Notes: generated from the letters alone by a model not told the origin. DNA of 64,000 nt from Hymenobacter lucidus (GCF_020447265.1 NZ_JAJADR010000003.1:124001-188000); one strand, 5' to 3'. Counted from the stretch's first letter, positions 7,793 to 17,266 are shown. Program-made: numbers and translations.

Positions 7793-10276
7793 ATGCGCCG
7801 TTCCCTACTCCTACCGCTCCTGCTTCTCACCTTGTTTTTACCGGCTGCTAGCTGGGCACAAACGTTGAATGGCTTGATTGCGGGTAAGCTGGTAGGTACC
7901 GACGGCGCGCCGCTGGAAAACATTTCGGTGAGCCTGAAAAAGGCCGGCACGGGCGTTAATACGTCGGCCGATGGCTCGTTCAAGCTGAAGGCGGAAGCCG
8001 GCACGCAGCTGCTGCACATCAGCGGCCTGGGCTACGTAACGCAGGAAACGTCGGTGGAAGTGGTAGCCGGCAAAACGACCACCTTGCCCACGCTCACGCT
8101 GGCCATCAACAAGCACGAACTGGCCGAGGTGAAGATTATGGAGTCGCGGGGCCTGAACCAGCGGCCCGCCAGCGTGAGCAAGATGCCTATTGCTCCGCTC
8201 GACCTGCCCCAGGCCGCTGTTACCATCGACCGGCAGGTGCTGGAGCAGCAGCAGGTGTTGCGCCTGAGCGACGCGCTGGTGAACGTGAGCGGCCTGTACG
8301 TGACCAGCGCTACCGGCGGCACACAGGAAGAGCTGGGCAGCCGGGGCTTTGCCTACGGCTCGAACAATACCTTTAAAAACGGGGTGCGCTTCAACAACGG
8401 CGTAATGCCCGAAGCCAGCTCGCTGGAGCGCATGGAAGTGCTGAAAGGCAGCGCGGCCATTCTGTATGGCAACGTGGCCGCCGGCGGCGTGCTGAACCTG
8501 GTAACCAAGAAGCCGCAGTTTGAGCGCGGCGGCTCAGTAGGGTTGCGCGTGGGCTCGTTCGGCTTGTGGAAGCCAACGGTGGACGTGTACGGCGCCGTGG
8601 GCAAGAGCGACAAAGTAGCTTTCCGCCTGAATGGCACCTTTGAAAAGGCCAACAGCTACCGCGACGAGGTGAAATCGGACCGGGTGTATGTCAACCCCTC
8701 GCTGCTGTTTGAGCTGACGCCCAAAACGACCCTGGTGCTGGAAGGCGACTACCTACGCGACAACCGCACGCCCGATTTCGGCGTGGGTGCCATCGACTAC
8801 AACGTGTTGGACTCGCGCACCCGGTTTCTGAACGTGCCTGGTGCCCAGTATACCACCAACCAGACCAGCACTACCGCTACTATCACCAGCCGCCTGAACG
8901 ACGCCTGGCAGGTGCGGGGCGTGGCCGGCTTCCAGCGCTACGACAACGACCAGCGCACTGGCAACCGCCCCACGGGCATCAACAACGGTACCATCACCAA
9001 AGGTGGCAAAGTGTATCCCCGGCCGCTGATGTACGGCAACTGGCAGCGCAGCCTGGCCCGCACCCAGGCCGCCGAGAACTACTATAGCGCCCAGCTCGAC
9101 CTGATTGGCAAGTTCAGCACCGGCTTCATCAGCCACACACTGCTGCTGGGCGCCGATGCTGACCAGTACCAGACCAACTCGCTCACCTACGCCACCCAGC
9201 TCTACGACTCCATCAACGTATTTGACCGTTCGAGAGTAGTAGCCTCGCCAGCCAAGCGCGTCAGCGGCTTCGATGAGCTGTATGCCGGCTCCCGCGCCCT
9301 GGGTAGCACCCGGCGCGCCGGTTTCTACGCCCAGGATTTGTTGAGCCTGACCGAGAAAATCAAAGTGCTGGCCGGCCTGCGCTGGAGCTACCTCGAAACG
9401 CCCATCACCAACTACGCCTACACCGCCCCCAATGCCAAGGGTGAGCAGACCATTATGGCCACCGAAGCTAAAACGCGTTACGACAACGCCTTTTCGCCCC
9501 GCGTAGGCCTGGTGTTCCAGCCCATCAAAACGATGTCGCTGTTTGCCTCCTACTCCAACTCCTTCGTGCCCAATACCGGTGCCACAGCCTTCGATATCAA
9601 CAACAAGCCATTGGCTCCTTCCATTATCGACCAAGTGGAAGTAGGTATCAAGAACGACCTGTTCAAAGGAGCGCTTTCGGCCAACGTAACGGCTTACCAG
9701 ATTGTCAACAGCAACCAGATTCAGGCCGTGCTGGCTGCCGATATTCCGAAGGATGCGCCTAACCAAACCAGCCCCCAGGAACTGGCCGGCCAGGTAACCA
9801 GCAAAGGCGTGGAAGTGGACGTGCAGAGCAAGCCTATGTACGGCGTGTCGGTCATTGCAGGCTATAGCTACAACAACACGGCCTACACCAAGAGCAACAT
9901 CTACGAAAACGGCAGCCGCCTGCGCTACAACCCCGCCCACACCGCCAACCTGAGCGTGTTCTACAACTTCAGCAGCGCCTTCGGCAACAACACCTTCCTG
10001 CGGGGTCTGAGCGCCGGCTTTACCACCTACTACGTGGGCGACAAGCTGGCCGGCCGCAACACCCGCACCACGGTAGCCAACGATGCTTTCCGTCTGATTT
10101 CGATTCCCAACTACACGCAGTTCGATGCCTCGCTGGGCTACAGCTACGAGCGTTTCTCGCTGCGGGTGAAGCTGGCCAACATTCTTGATGAGCTCAGCTA
10201 CAACATGCACGACGACAACAGCGTGAACCCCATTGCGCCCCGCAACTTCTCGGCTACGGCCAGCTACCGGCTGTAG
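7793..10276 (+). CDS. TonB-dependent siderophore receptor
   Basis: An 827-residue outer-membrane receptor. It has a signal peptide (to about residue 22, SWAQ), an N-terminal carboxypeptidase-regulatory-like beta-sandwich (about 28-108, IAGKLVGTDGAPLENISVSL), then a plug (about 125-235: QAAVTIDRQVLEQQ, LGSRGF, MEVLKGSAAILYGNVAAGGVLNLVTKKP) and a 22-strand-type barrel. LVTKKP and the barrel motifs match the FhuA/FoxA/ferrichrome-type siderophore receptors. The promoter contains three CATTCTAAA boxes. A PepSY membrane protein follows 125 bp downstream, the usual arrangement in which uptake is coupled to reductive iron release. Confidence 0.93.
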   Translation: MRRSLLLPLLLLTLFLPAASWAQTLNGLIAGKLVGTDGAPLENISVSLKKAGTGVNTSADGSFKLKAEAGTQLLHISGLGYVTQETSVEVVAGKTTTLPTLTLAINKHELAEVKIMESRGLNQRPASVSKMPIAPLDLPQAAVTIDRQVLEQQQVLRLSDALVNVSGLYVTSATGGTQEELGSRGFAYGSNNTFKNGVRFNNGVMPEASSLERMEVLKGSAAILYGNVAAGGVLNLVTKKPQFERGGSVGLRVGSFGLWKPTVDVYGAVGKSDKVAFRLNGTFEKANSYRDEVKSDRVYVNPSLLFELTPKTTLVLEGDYLRDNRTPDFGVGAIDYNVLDSRTRFLNVPGAQYTTNQTSTTATITSRLNDAWQVRGVAGFQRYDNDQRTGNRPTGINNGTITKGGKVYPRPLMYGNWQRSLARTQAAENYYSAQLDLIGKFSTGFISHTLLLGADADQYQTNSLTYATQLYDSINVFDRSRVVASPAKRVSGFDELYAGSRALGSTRRAGFYAQDLLSLTEKIKVLAGLRWSYLETPITNYAYTAPNAKGEQTIMATEAKTRYDNAFSPRVGLVFQPIKTMSLFASYSNSFVPNTGATAFDINNKPLAPSIIDQVEVGIKNDLFKGALSANVTAYQIVNSNQIQAVLAADIPKDAPNQTSPQELAGQVTSKGVEVDVQSKPMYGVSVIAGYSYNNTAYTKSNIYENGSRLRYNPAHTANLSVFYNFSSAFGNNTFLRGLSAGFTTYYVGDKLAGRNTRTTVANDAFRLISIPNYTQFDASLGYSYERFSLRVKLANILDELSYNMHDDNSVNPIAPRNFSATASYRL

Positions 10277-10353
10277 AAGGCGCTATACCTAGTGAATTGG
10301 TGAGGTAAGCCCGGGAGGTTCCAGCTGCAACTGGTGGCCTTCCGGGTTTATGG

Positions 10354-10380
10354 TTGAAACCCGGCTCCGTCTTATCTTTG
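10354..10380 (+). promoter_or_regulatory. Promoter of the PepSY protein gene
   Basis: TTG (10354-10356) and TATCTTTG (10373-10380), a full TAnnTTTG match with slightly short spacing (16 bp). It lies 21 bp before the ATG at 10402, which suggests the gene is transcribed on its own as well as with the receptor. Confidence 0.45.
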
Positions 10381-10401
10381 TTTTTTGCCCCGTTTGCCTC
10401 T

Positions 10402-11679
10402 ATGAAAATCCTGTTTCGCAACATTCACCTGTATCTGAGTCTGGCTTCGGGCCTGGTCATTGCCATTGTCTGCTTCACGGGCGGCGTGCTGGTATTCGAG
10501 AAAGAGCTGGACCAAGCCTGGCACCCCGAGCGGTTCTTTGTGACGCCGCCCGCCACGGCCCAGCGCCTGCCCCTGGCCCAGTTGATTGAAGCCGTAAAAG
10601 CTACCGACCCCAAGGCCAAGGTAGGCGGCGTGAAAGTATACGCCGACCCCACCCGCACCGTGGAAATCAGCTTGGCGGGTGGTCCGGGTGGCCCGGGTGG
10701 CAAGCCCGAAGGCGGCCGCGAAGGCAAAGCGGAGGGCGGCAAAGCCCACGCCGGCCAAGGCGGCGGGGAGCATGGCCCGAAAGCCGGCGAAAAGGGTGGA
10801 GAAAGAGGCAAAGGTGAAAAAGGCAAAGGCGGCGGCGAAGGCGGCCGGGGTCCCACGGTGTATGCCAACCCCTACACCGGCGCCATTATCGACAGGGTAA
10901 ATTACCGCGACACGTTTTTCTTCACTATGATGGCCCTGCACCGCGGCATGGTGGGCGGGGCCATCGGCAAGCTCATCGTGGGCGTGAGCACGCTCATGTT
11001 TCTGTTTATCATCGGTACGGGCATCGTGCTGTGGTGGCCCGCTTCGCGCAAGGTTATTAAACAGCGCCTGACGGTGAAGTGGGATGCCAGCTTTAAGCGC
11101 CTCAACCACGATTTACACATCGTACTGGGCTTTTACAGCGCCCTGTTTCTGTTCGTGTTTGCCTTTACGGGCCTGGCCTGGTCGTTCGAGTGGTTCAACA
11201 ACGGCATCTTCGCCGTCACCAGCTCCGACCCCAAAGGCCCCGAAGCGCCAAAGTCGACACTGAACCTGACTGGCGGCAAGCTCACCTTCGACCAGGCCTA
11301 CACCGTGGCCCGGCAGCAGGTGCCCGGCGCGCTGTCGTACGCCGTTTCCCTGCCCAAAGACTCGACGGAGGCCGTGCGGGTGAATACGACTTCCGCCAAT
11401 GCCGCCTACGAAGGCGCTACCGACGAGTTGTACCTCGACCAGTATACCGGCCAGCCGCTGGGCAAACTAAACTTCGAGGACCGCAACCTGGGCCAGCGTG
11501 TGCGCCGCACCTTCAAGCCCGTGCATACCGGGGCCATCTTCGGCACGCCGTCCAAAATCGTGGCGGTAGTGGTGTGTCTGCTGGGCGTCACCTTCCCGGT
11601 TACTGGCGTCATTATGTGGCTCAACCGGCTTAAAAAGGGCAAGAAAAAGCAGCAGAAGCAAGCCGCTATGGCCGCGTAG
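10402..11679 (+). CDS. PepSY-associated transmembrane protein (putative siderophore-iron reductase)
   Basis: A 425-residue inner-membrane protein of the PepSY_TM family. The first helix is at about residues 13-33 (SLASGLVIAIVCFTGGVLVF), then a periplasmic PepSY region, helices near 190-215 and 240-265, a second periplasmic domain and a final helix (IVAVVVCLLGVTFPVTGVIMW). Conserved histidines (LHRGM, NHDLH) may bind haem in this family. A Gly/Lys/Glu-rich insert covers about residues 92-152, within the first periplasmic region, and looks disordered. The start at 10402 is the conserved family start (MKILFRNIHLYL). It sits downstream of the siderophore receptor, which supports a role in iron release. 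Confidence 0.88.
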   Translation: MKILFRNIHLYLSLASGLVIAIVCFTGGVLVFEKELDQAWHPERFFVTPPATAQRLPLAQLIEAVKATDPKAKVGGVKVYADPTRTVEISLAGGPGGPGGKPEGGREGKAEGGKAHAGQGGGEHGPKAGEKGGERGKGEKGKGGGEGGRGPTVYANPYTGAIIDRVNYRDTFFFTMMALHRGMVGGAIGKLIVGVSTLMFLFIIGTGIVLWWPASRKVIKQRLTVKWDASFKRLNHDLHIVLGFYSALFLFVFAFTGLAWSFEWFNNGIFAVTSSDPKGPEAPKSTLNLTGGKLTFDQAYTVARQQVPGALSYAVSLPKDSTEAVRVNTTSANAAYEGATDELYLDQYTGQPLGKLNFEDRNLGQRVRRTFKPVHTGAIFGTPSKIVAVVVCLLGVTFPVTGVIMWLNRLKKGKKKQQKQAAMAA

Positions 11680-11701
11680 GCACCCTCCCGTTTCCCCTTC
11701 C

Positions 11702-11741
11702 CAGCCAGGCATGAACAACCCGCTTTGTTCATGCCTGGCTG
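11702..11741. terminator. Terminator after the PepSY gene
   Basis: Perfect 17-nt arms at 11702-11718 and 11725-11741 (CAGCCAGGCATGAACAA and complement) with a 6-nt loop, followed by CTTTATG. Confidence 0.8.
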
Positions 11742-11869
11742 CTTTATGAGCTGGGCCTAACGCGCTGCTGCCTTTCTTGCCGGCAAGTGTGGCTATTTCA
11801 GCTCAACCGATATTACCGGGCAGTTACCCTGCTTTTCAAGGCAGCTCGCCCGAATACGACTCTTCACTA

Positions 11870-14287
11870 ATGCTCTACCGCTTCGTTACCGCACTTTTCC
11901 GGCAATACCTACTAGCTCTTCGGCACGCTTTACGAGGAAACCTGCCGCACTACGGCCACCCATGGGCGGGCAGCCTGCTGCTCTGCTTGGCCTGCTGGCT
12001 GCTGCCCGTGCCGGCGGCCTGGGCTCAGGATTCCGTAGCCGCCCGGCCGGCTGTGGTGCCCGCACCCTCGGCCGAGCTGGATGCGGCCCAACGCGTGGAG
12101 CAGGCCTACATCGTGCTGGGCCGCATCAGCGGTGGGGCCCGCCGCGGCGCCGATACTGAGGAACTAGCTGCCGAGCTGCCCACGGTGGAGGAAAACCTGA
12201 AAACCATCCGCCAAAACCTCACCCAGTACAGCAGCGTCATCAATCTGAAGCAGATTCGCATGTTTCAGGTGCTGCTCACCGACATGCAGGCCCAGCTGGG
12301 TGGCTGGCGTACCGAGCTGGCCACCCAGGGCCAGCGCCTCACCCGCATGCAGGCCCAGCTCGATTCCCTGACCCAGCACGCCATTCCGGCCCCCGCCGAT
12401 ACCACTACCGCTCTGGGGCGCAGCACGGCCCGCCTGGGCCGCAAGCAGCAGCGGGCCACCAAGCTGCTGGCCCGCAACCAGCAAACCGTGACCCAGCTGC
12501 AAACCCGCGTATCGGACGGCTACATCCAGGCCCTGGAGCTGCAGGACGAGGTGCGCGAACAGTCCCGGCGCTTTAACCGCCGCACGCTGGCACCGGGGAG
12601 TCCGCCGCTGTGGCGGGCCGCCGCCGTAGATGCCGGGCAGCAGGCCGCCGCCGGGCAGCTCGTGCGCGAATCCTACGCCAGTCAGCGCCGGCTGATGCGC
12701 TACTACTTCGGGCAAAACTGGCATTTCGGCGTCTGGATGGCCGTGTTGGGACTGGGCTTTTTCACCTGGGTATTCCGCAATTTCCGGCTGGTAAATCAGG
12801 CTGCGGCAGCTCCCACGCCCGAGCAGCAGCCGTTTCGGTACTTGCGGCCAGTGCCCCTGGCCGGCACGCTGGTGGTCGTGTTCAGCCTGGCGCCCTTTTT
12901 CGATCTGAACCCGCCCGCCGCCTATACCGACTTGCTGGAGCTGCTGCTGGTGGTGGCGCTCAGCGTACTGCTGGGGCGCAGCTGGCCCCGCCGCCAATAC
13001 CTCTACTGGCTGGGCATCGTGGGACTGTTTCTGGGCCTTACGTTCGTGTACGCAGCCAACGAGCCCAGTCCCGGCCTGCGCTGGGCCATGCTGGCCCTGA
13101 ATCTGGCGGCTATGGGCGTAGGCTACGGCCTGCTGCGCGAGCTGCGCCGGGGTCCCAGGCTGGCCGCGTTTGTGCCGCCGGTGCTAGTACTCTTCATCCT
13201 GCTCAACGCGCTGGCCTTGCTTTGCAATCTGACGGGCCGCCTGAGTTTGGCCAAAGTGTGGAGCAGCAGCGCCATCCTGGGCCTCACCCAGATTATTTCC
13301 CTCTCGGTGCTGGTGCGGCTGCTCACCGAGGCCTTTCACCTACAGATGCAGCGCAGCCGCCTGGCCGGCGGGGCTGCCGCCCGCTTCAACTTCCACGAAA
13401 TCGAGCGGGGCCTGCGCATGGTGCTCTCGGTGCTGGTGTGCGGACTGTGGCTGATGACGTTTACCACGAACCTGGACATCTTCCGGCCCATTTACCGCTT
13501 TCTGGAAGTGCTCCTGACCACCCCGCACGGCCTGGGCAGCATCCGCTTCAGCCTCGGCAACATCGTGCTGTTCTTCGCCATCATCTACGCCTCGGTGCTG
13601 CTGCAGCGCTACGTAGGGCACTTTTTTGGCGAGACTGACGACGAAATCACCGCCGACCACGACCGGAAAGGCTCCTGGCTGGTGGCCATCCGGCTGGTGC
13701 TGCTGGCCGTGGGCTTCCTGCTGGCTACGCTGGCCTCGGGCCTGCCACTCGACAAGATTACCATCGTGGTCGGGGCCTTGGGTGTGGGCGTCGGGCTGGG
13801 TTTGCAGAACATCATCAACAACCTGGTTTCGGGGATTATCCTGATTTTCGAGCGGCCCTTTCAGGTCGGCGACTTTATTGAGGTGACCGGCAAAACCGGC
13901 CGGGTCAAGGATATCGGCATCCGGGCCAGCAAGCTGATTTCCCTGTCGGGCTCCGAAATCATTGTGCCCAACGGCGACCTGCTTTCGGGCCACGTTATCA
14001 ACTGGACGCTGAGCAACAACCACATCCGCGTCGAGCTGGGCCTCAAGCTCGGTCCCGACACCGACCTGGACAAGGCCCGGCAGCTCATTGGGGAGGAAAT
14101 TCTGGCCAATGCCAACACCCTGCACAAAGTGGCCCCCGAAATCCTGCTCAGCGCCGTCAATGGGCAGGTGTATGACCTGAAGGTGCTGTTCTGGATCAAC
14201 AATATCCGGCAGGAGCAGATGCTGAAAAGCGAAATTCTGGCCGGCATCCACCGCCGCTTTATGCAGGAGGGCATCAAGATGAACTAA
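11870..14287 (+). CDS. Large mechanosensitive ion channel, MscS/MscK family
   Basis: An 805-residue channel. The ATG at 11870 gives an N-terminal region with a signal-like helix ending AAWAQDS. This is followed by a large periplasmic domain with coiled-coil heptads (about residues 55-240), about ten membrane helices, and the C-terminal MscS core. The pore-lining helix is clear (VVGALGVGVGLGLQNIINNL), followed by the beta-domain start FERPFQVGDFIEV. It should open under membrane tension and release solutes. Its length and extra helices make it closer to MscK or MscM-like proteins than to the 286-residue MscS. It is not in an obvious operon. Confidence 0.92.
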   Translation: MLYRFVTALFRQYLLALRHALRGNLPHYGHPWAGSLLLCLACWLLPVPAAWAQDSVAARPAVVPAPSAELDAAQRVEQAYIVLGRISGGARRGADTEELAAELPTVEENLKTIRQNLTQYSSVINLKQIRMFQVLLTDMQAQLGGWRTELATQGQRLTRMQAQLDSLTQHAIPAPADTTTALGRSTARLGRKQQRATKLLARNQQTVTQLQTRVSDGYIQALELQDEVREQSRRFNRRTLAPGSPPLWRAAAVDAGQQAAAGQLVRESYASQRRLMRYYFGQNWHFGVWMAVLGLGFFTWVFRNFRLVNQAAAAPTPEQQPFRYLRPVPLAGTLVVVFSLAPFFDLNPPAAYTDLLELLLVVALSVLLGRSWPRRQYLYWLGIVGLFLGLTFVYAANEPSPGLRWAMLALNLAAMGVGYGLLRELRRGPRLAAFVPPVLVLFILLNALALLCNLTGRLSLAKVWSSSAILGLTQIISLSVLVRLLTEAFHLQMQRSRLAGGAAARFNFHEIERGLRMVLSVLVCGLWLMTFTTNLDIFRPIYRFLEVLLTTPHGLGSIRFSLGNIVLFFAIIYASVLLQRYVGHFFGETDDEITADHDRKGSWLVAIRLVLLAVGFLLATLASGLPLDKITIVVGALGVGVGLGLQNIINNLVSGIILIFERPFQVGDFIEVTGKTGRVKDIGIRASKLISLSGSEIIVPNGDLLSGHVINWTLSNNHIRVELGLKLGPDTDLDKARQLIGEEILANANTLHKVAPEILLSAVNGQVYDLKVLFWINNIRQEQMLKSEILAGIHRRFMQEGIKMN

Positions 14288-14492
14288 AGGCTCCTTCCGA
14301 AAGCCCGGGCTTCGGTCGGCACACTTTGCCCATCTGTCGATTGATCCGGGCCACTATATTCAATAAATATCTAACTATCAGCATTTTACCTGAAATTAGC
14401 AAACCCGTAAAATACAGGACTGGCACAGGGCTTGTCTTGAGGAAGGCAGACGCGTCCTTCAAAACTTTCTCCCTCTCAACCCTGATTTTGCC

Positions 14493-14852
14493 ATGAAAAC
14501 CTCCCTGCTTTCCGTTGTAGCCGCCGTTGCCCTGCTGGCTTCTACCGCCGCTTCCGCCGCCCCTATATTCGACCATTCCAACGACCGGCGCACCGAAGAT
14601 ACCCGCCGTATGTCGGCTGCCGAGCGCAAGCGCCACGAAGCGGCCCAGCTCAAGGTTCAGCGCGAAAAAGAGCGTAAGCTCGCCCTGGAAAAAGCCCGCT
14701 ACGAAGAGCAGCAGCGTAAGCTGGCCCAGGAACGGGCCCGGCTGGAGGCCCAGCGCCGCGCAGACCAGCAAAAGGCCGCCGAACGGGCCCGCTGGGAAGC
14801 TCAGCACCGCTCCGATAGCAAAGGCCGCGACTATGGCCACCAGGGCCGCTAA
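14493..14852 (+). CDS. Small secreted coiled-coil protein, highly charged
   Basis: A 119-residue protein with a clear signal peptide (MKTSLLSVVAAVALLASTAASA) and a mature part of about 97 residues, almost entirely Arg/Lys/Glu/Ala/Gln-rich helix (KREKERKLALEK-type repeats, residues 38-108). It probably forms a long single helix or coiled coil in the periplasm. No enzyme motif or lipobox. A hairpin terminator follows 18 bp after the stop. Function unknown. Confidence 0.75.
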   Translation: MKTSLLSVVAAVALLASTAASAAPIFDHSNDRRTEDTRRMSAAERKRHEAAQLKVQREKERKLALEKARYEEQQRKLAQERARLEAQRRADQQKAAERARWEAQHRSDSKGRDYGHQGR

Positions 14853-14870
14853 GCGCCCCCTCCCTTCTAC

Positions 14871-14908
14871 CACCGGCCCCGGATTTCAGCTGAAGTCCGG
14901 GGCCGGTG
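14871..14908. terminator. Hairpin terminator
   Basis: Perfect 13-nt arms CACCGGCCCCGGA (14871-14883) and TCCGGGGCCGGTG (14896-14908), 12-nt loop, no strong T run. Confidence 0.6.
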
Positions 14909-15251
14909 CCGTGTTGGGCGCAACCGTGCCGCTACGCCATTACTGCGTGGTTTTGGCCCACTAGCCTCCGTCTAAAATCGTAGCGGGATACGCGGATTTA
15001 GGGACAATACCCCCAAGCAAAGCGGCCGGCGCACTAGCAACGGGAAGGGCTGAGCCAAAGTAGGACCACTGACTTAAGCCGTTTAGCATGAAGTATTTTA
15101 TGGTGCGGCGCAGGCGCTTTCAACCGTTGGCGGCGGGCTGTTTTCATGCTGAATGCCGCACTATGCCGTTGGTAGCCGCATTGTGCCGCCGGGGTCGGTA
15201 GAAATCATAAGCGCGGGGCAATTAAAACCGGCGCACAAAACGTGCTGCCCC
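14909..15251. other. Intergenic stretch without a recognisable gene
   Basis: About 340 bp between the hairpin and the aminotransferase promoter. Codon patterns here are not coding-like. No RNA gene or long repeat was recognised. Confidence 0.5.
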
Positions 15252-15259
15252 TATATTTG
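15252..15259 (+). promoter_or_regulatory. -7 element for the aminotransferase gene
   Basis: TATATTTG fits TAnnTTTG and lies 15 bp before the ATG at 15275, which predicts a very short leader. Confidence 0.4.
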
Positions 15260-15274
15260 GCAAAAAACGACGTA

Positions 15275-16531
15275 ATGATGGTTTCTAAAATGGCCGGCAG
15301 CCTGATTGGCTCCGAGATTATCAAAATCGGCAACGAGGTCAACGACATGATCCGCAAGGGCGAGGAAATCTGCAACCTCACCATCGGCGACTTCGACCCG
15401 AAGATTTTCCCCATTCCGGAAGGGCTCCAAACGGCCATTGCCGCCGCCTACGAGGCCGGCAACACCAACTACCCGCCCGCCAACGGCATGGCCGACCTGC
15501 GCGCCGCCGTGGCCGAATTCACCACCGAGCGGCTGGGCCTCACCTACTCCGTCAACGATATTCTGGTGGCCGGCGGCTCCCGGCCCCTCATCTACGCCAC
15601 CTACCTAGCCCTGATTGACGCCGGCGACAAGGTGGTGTTTCCGGTGCCCTCCTGGAACAACAACCACTACTGCCACCTCTCCGGCGCCGAGCCCGTTATG
15701 GTGGAAACCACGGTGGAAAATAACTTTATGCCCACCGCAGCCGAGGTAGCGCCCCACCTGAAAGGCGCCACGCTACTGGCGCTGTGCTCTCCGCTGAACC
15801 CGACCGGCACCGTGTTTTCCCGGGAAGATCTGGAGGCCATCTGCGACCTGGTTATTGCCGAAAACAAAACCCGCGCCGCCGGTGAAAAGCCGCTCTACAT
15901 CATGTACGACCAGATTTACTGGATGCTGACCTTCGGCGAAACCCAGCATTACGACCCGGTAAACCTGCGCCCCGAGCTGCGCGACTACGTCATCTACATC
16001 GATGGTATTTCCAAGTGCTTTGCCGCCACCGGCGTGCGGGTGGGCTATGCCTTCGGCCCCAGCAACGTCATCGACAAGATGAAGTCTATTCTGGGCCATG
16101 TGGGTGCCTGGGCGCCCAAGGCCGAGCAGGTGGCTACCGCCAATTTCCTCAAGCAGGGCGCGGCTGTCGATGAGTTCCTGACCGGCTTCAAGGTGAAGGT
16201 GCAGCACAGCCTCGACGCGCTCTACAACGGCCTGCAAGACCTCAAAAAGCAGGGTTACCCCGTGGATGCTGTGGTGCCCCAGGGCGCTATCTACCTCACC
16301 GCCCGCATTGATGCCATCGGCAAAACCACGCCCGAGGGCAAGCTGCTGGCTACCAATAAGGACATCACCTTCTACATGATTTCGCAGGCCCGGCTGGCCA
16401 TCGTGCCCTTCGGCGCTTTTGGCACCGACGAAACCTCGACCTGGTTTCGGATGTCGGTGGGCGGCGCTTCCCTGGAAAGCATGCAAGCCGCCCTGCCCCG
16501 CCTGAAACAAGCCCTGGACGCGCTGAAGTAG
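15275..16531 (+). CDS. Aminotransferase class I/II (PLP-dependent)
   Basis: A 418-residue fold-type I PLP enzyme. Conserved features are the substrate-loop start NLTIGDFDPKIFPIP, PVPSWNNNHY (aromatic residue that stacks on PLP), SPLNPTGTVFS, MYDQIYW and the Schiff-base lysine Lys247 in GISKCFAATGVRVGYAFGP, ending with the carboxylate-binding Arg in FRMSVGG. This fits aspartate/aromatic aminotransferase-like enzymes; the exact amino acid cannot be read. ATGs at 15275 and 15278 are both possible; the GTG at 15242 lies upstream of the promoter element and is rejected. Confidence 0.92.
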   Translation: MMVSKMAGSLIGSEIIKIGNEVNDMIRKGEEICNLTIGDFDPKIFPIPEGLQTAIAAAYEAGNTNYPPANGMADLRAAVAEFTTERLGLTYSVNDILVAGGSRPLIYATYLALIDAGDKVVFPVPSWNNNHYCHLSGAEPVMVETTVENNFMPTAAEVAPHLKGATLLALCSPLNPTGTVFSREDLEAICDLVIAENKTRAAGEKPLYIMYDQIYWMLTFGETQHYDPVNLRPELRDYVIYIDGISKCFAATGVRVGYAFGPSNVIDKMKSILGHVGAWAPKAEQVATANFLKQGAAVDEFLTGFKVKVQHSLDALYNGLQDLKKQGYPVDAVVPQGAIYLTARIDAIGKTTPEGKLLATNKDITFYMISQARLAIVPFGAFGTDETSTWFRMSVGGASLESMQAALPRLKQALDALK

Positions 16532-16615
16532 CCCGCCAAATTTGACTTACGATTTAAGAATGAAAGCTGGGGCAGGCCGGAAGGTTTGCTCCAGCTTTTT
16601 GCATATTTCTTCCGC

Positions 16616-17266
16616 ATGAAAGCCTTCCTTTTTGACTTGAACGGCACGATGATCCACGACATGGATTATCATACCGATGCCTGGCACCACATCTTCAACC
16701 ATGAGCTGGGCGGCCACTTCACCCGCGAGGAAGTGAAGCCCCAGATGTACGGCAAAAACCAGGAAGTGCTGGTGCGCGTCTTCGGCCCCGACCGGTTTAC
16801 CACCGCCGAAATGGACGAGCTGGCGTTGCGCAAGGAGCAGCGCTACCAGCAGGAGTTCCGGCCCCACCTGGCCCTGCTGCCCGGTCTGGCTGAATTTCTG
16901 GAACGGGCCCACCAGCGGGGCATTCACATGGCCATCGGCTCGGCTGCCATTCCCTTCAACATCGACTTCGTGCTCGATACCCTGGGCATCCGCCGCTACT
17001 TCCAGGCCATTGTCAGTGCCGACGACGTGACGAGCAGCAAGCCCCACCCCGAAACCTTCCTCAAAGCCGCCGGGCAATTGGGTGTGAAACCGGTCGACTG
17101 CCTCGTGTTCGAAGACGTACCGAAAGGGGCCGAAGCGGCGCTGAATGCCGGGATGAAGGCCGTTATCCTGACTACCACGCACGAGCAGCACGAATTTGCC
17201 CACCTGCCCAACATCCTGCACTTCGCCGCCGACTTTACCGATACAGCGGTGAAGAGCTTAATTTAA
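16616..17266 (+). CDS. HAD-superfamily hydrolase, beta-phosphoglucomutase-like, with DLNGT motif
   Basis: A 216-residue HAD subfamily IA protein with a helical cap. Motif I reads FLFDLNGT, so the usual second aspartate (acid/base) is Asn9 while the nucleophile Asp7 is kept. Motif II is AIGSAA, motif III is the Lys in SSKPHPETF and motif IV is VFEDVPKGAEAA, where the D of the usual ED pair is present. The layout resembles beta-phosphoglucomutase and sugar-phosphate phosphatases. The changed motif I should alter or weaken catalysis. Start at 16616 begins directly with the first strand. Confidence 0.85.
   Translation: MKAFLFDLNGTMIHDMDYHTDAWHHIFNHELGGHFTREEVKPQMYGKNQEVLVRVFGPDRFTTAEMDELALRKEQRYQQEFRPHLALLPGLAEFLERAHQRGIHMAIGSAAIPFNIDFVLDTLGIRRYFQAIVSADDVTSSKPHPETFLKAAGQLGVKPVDCLVFEDVPKGAEAALNAGMKAVILTTTHEQHEFAHLPNILHFAADFTDTAVKSLI

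Noticed and set aside
10425-10868. Proline-rich minus-strand open frame over the PepSY gene
   Set aside because: It is the complement of the Gly-rich insert and shows only low-complexity Pro/Ser runs.
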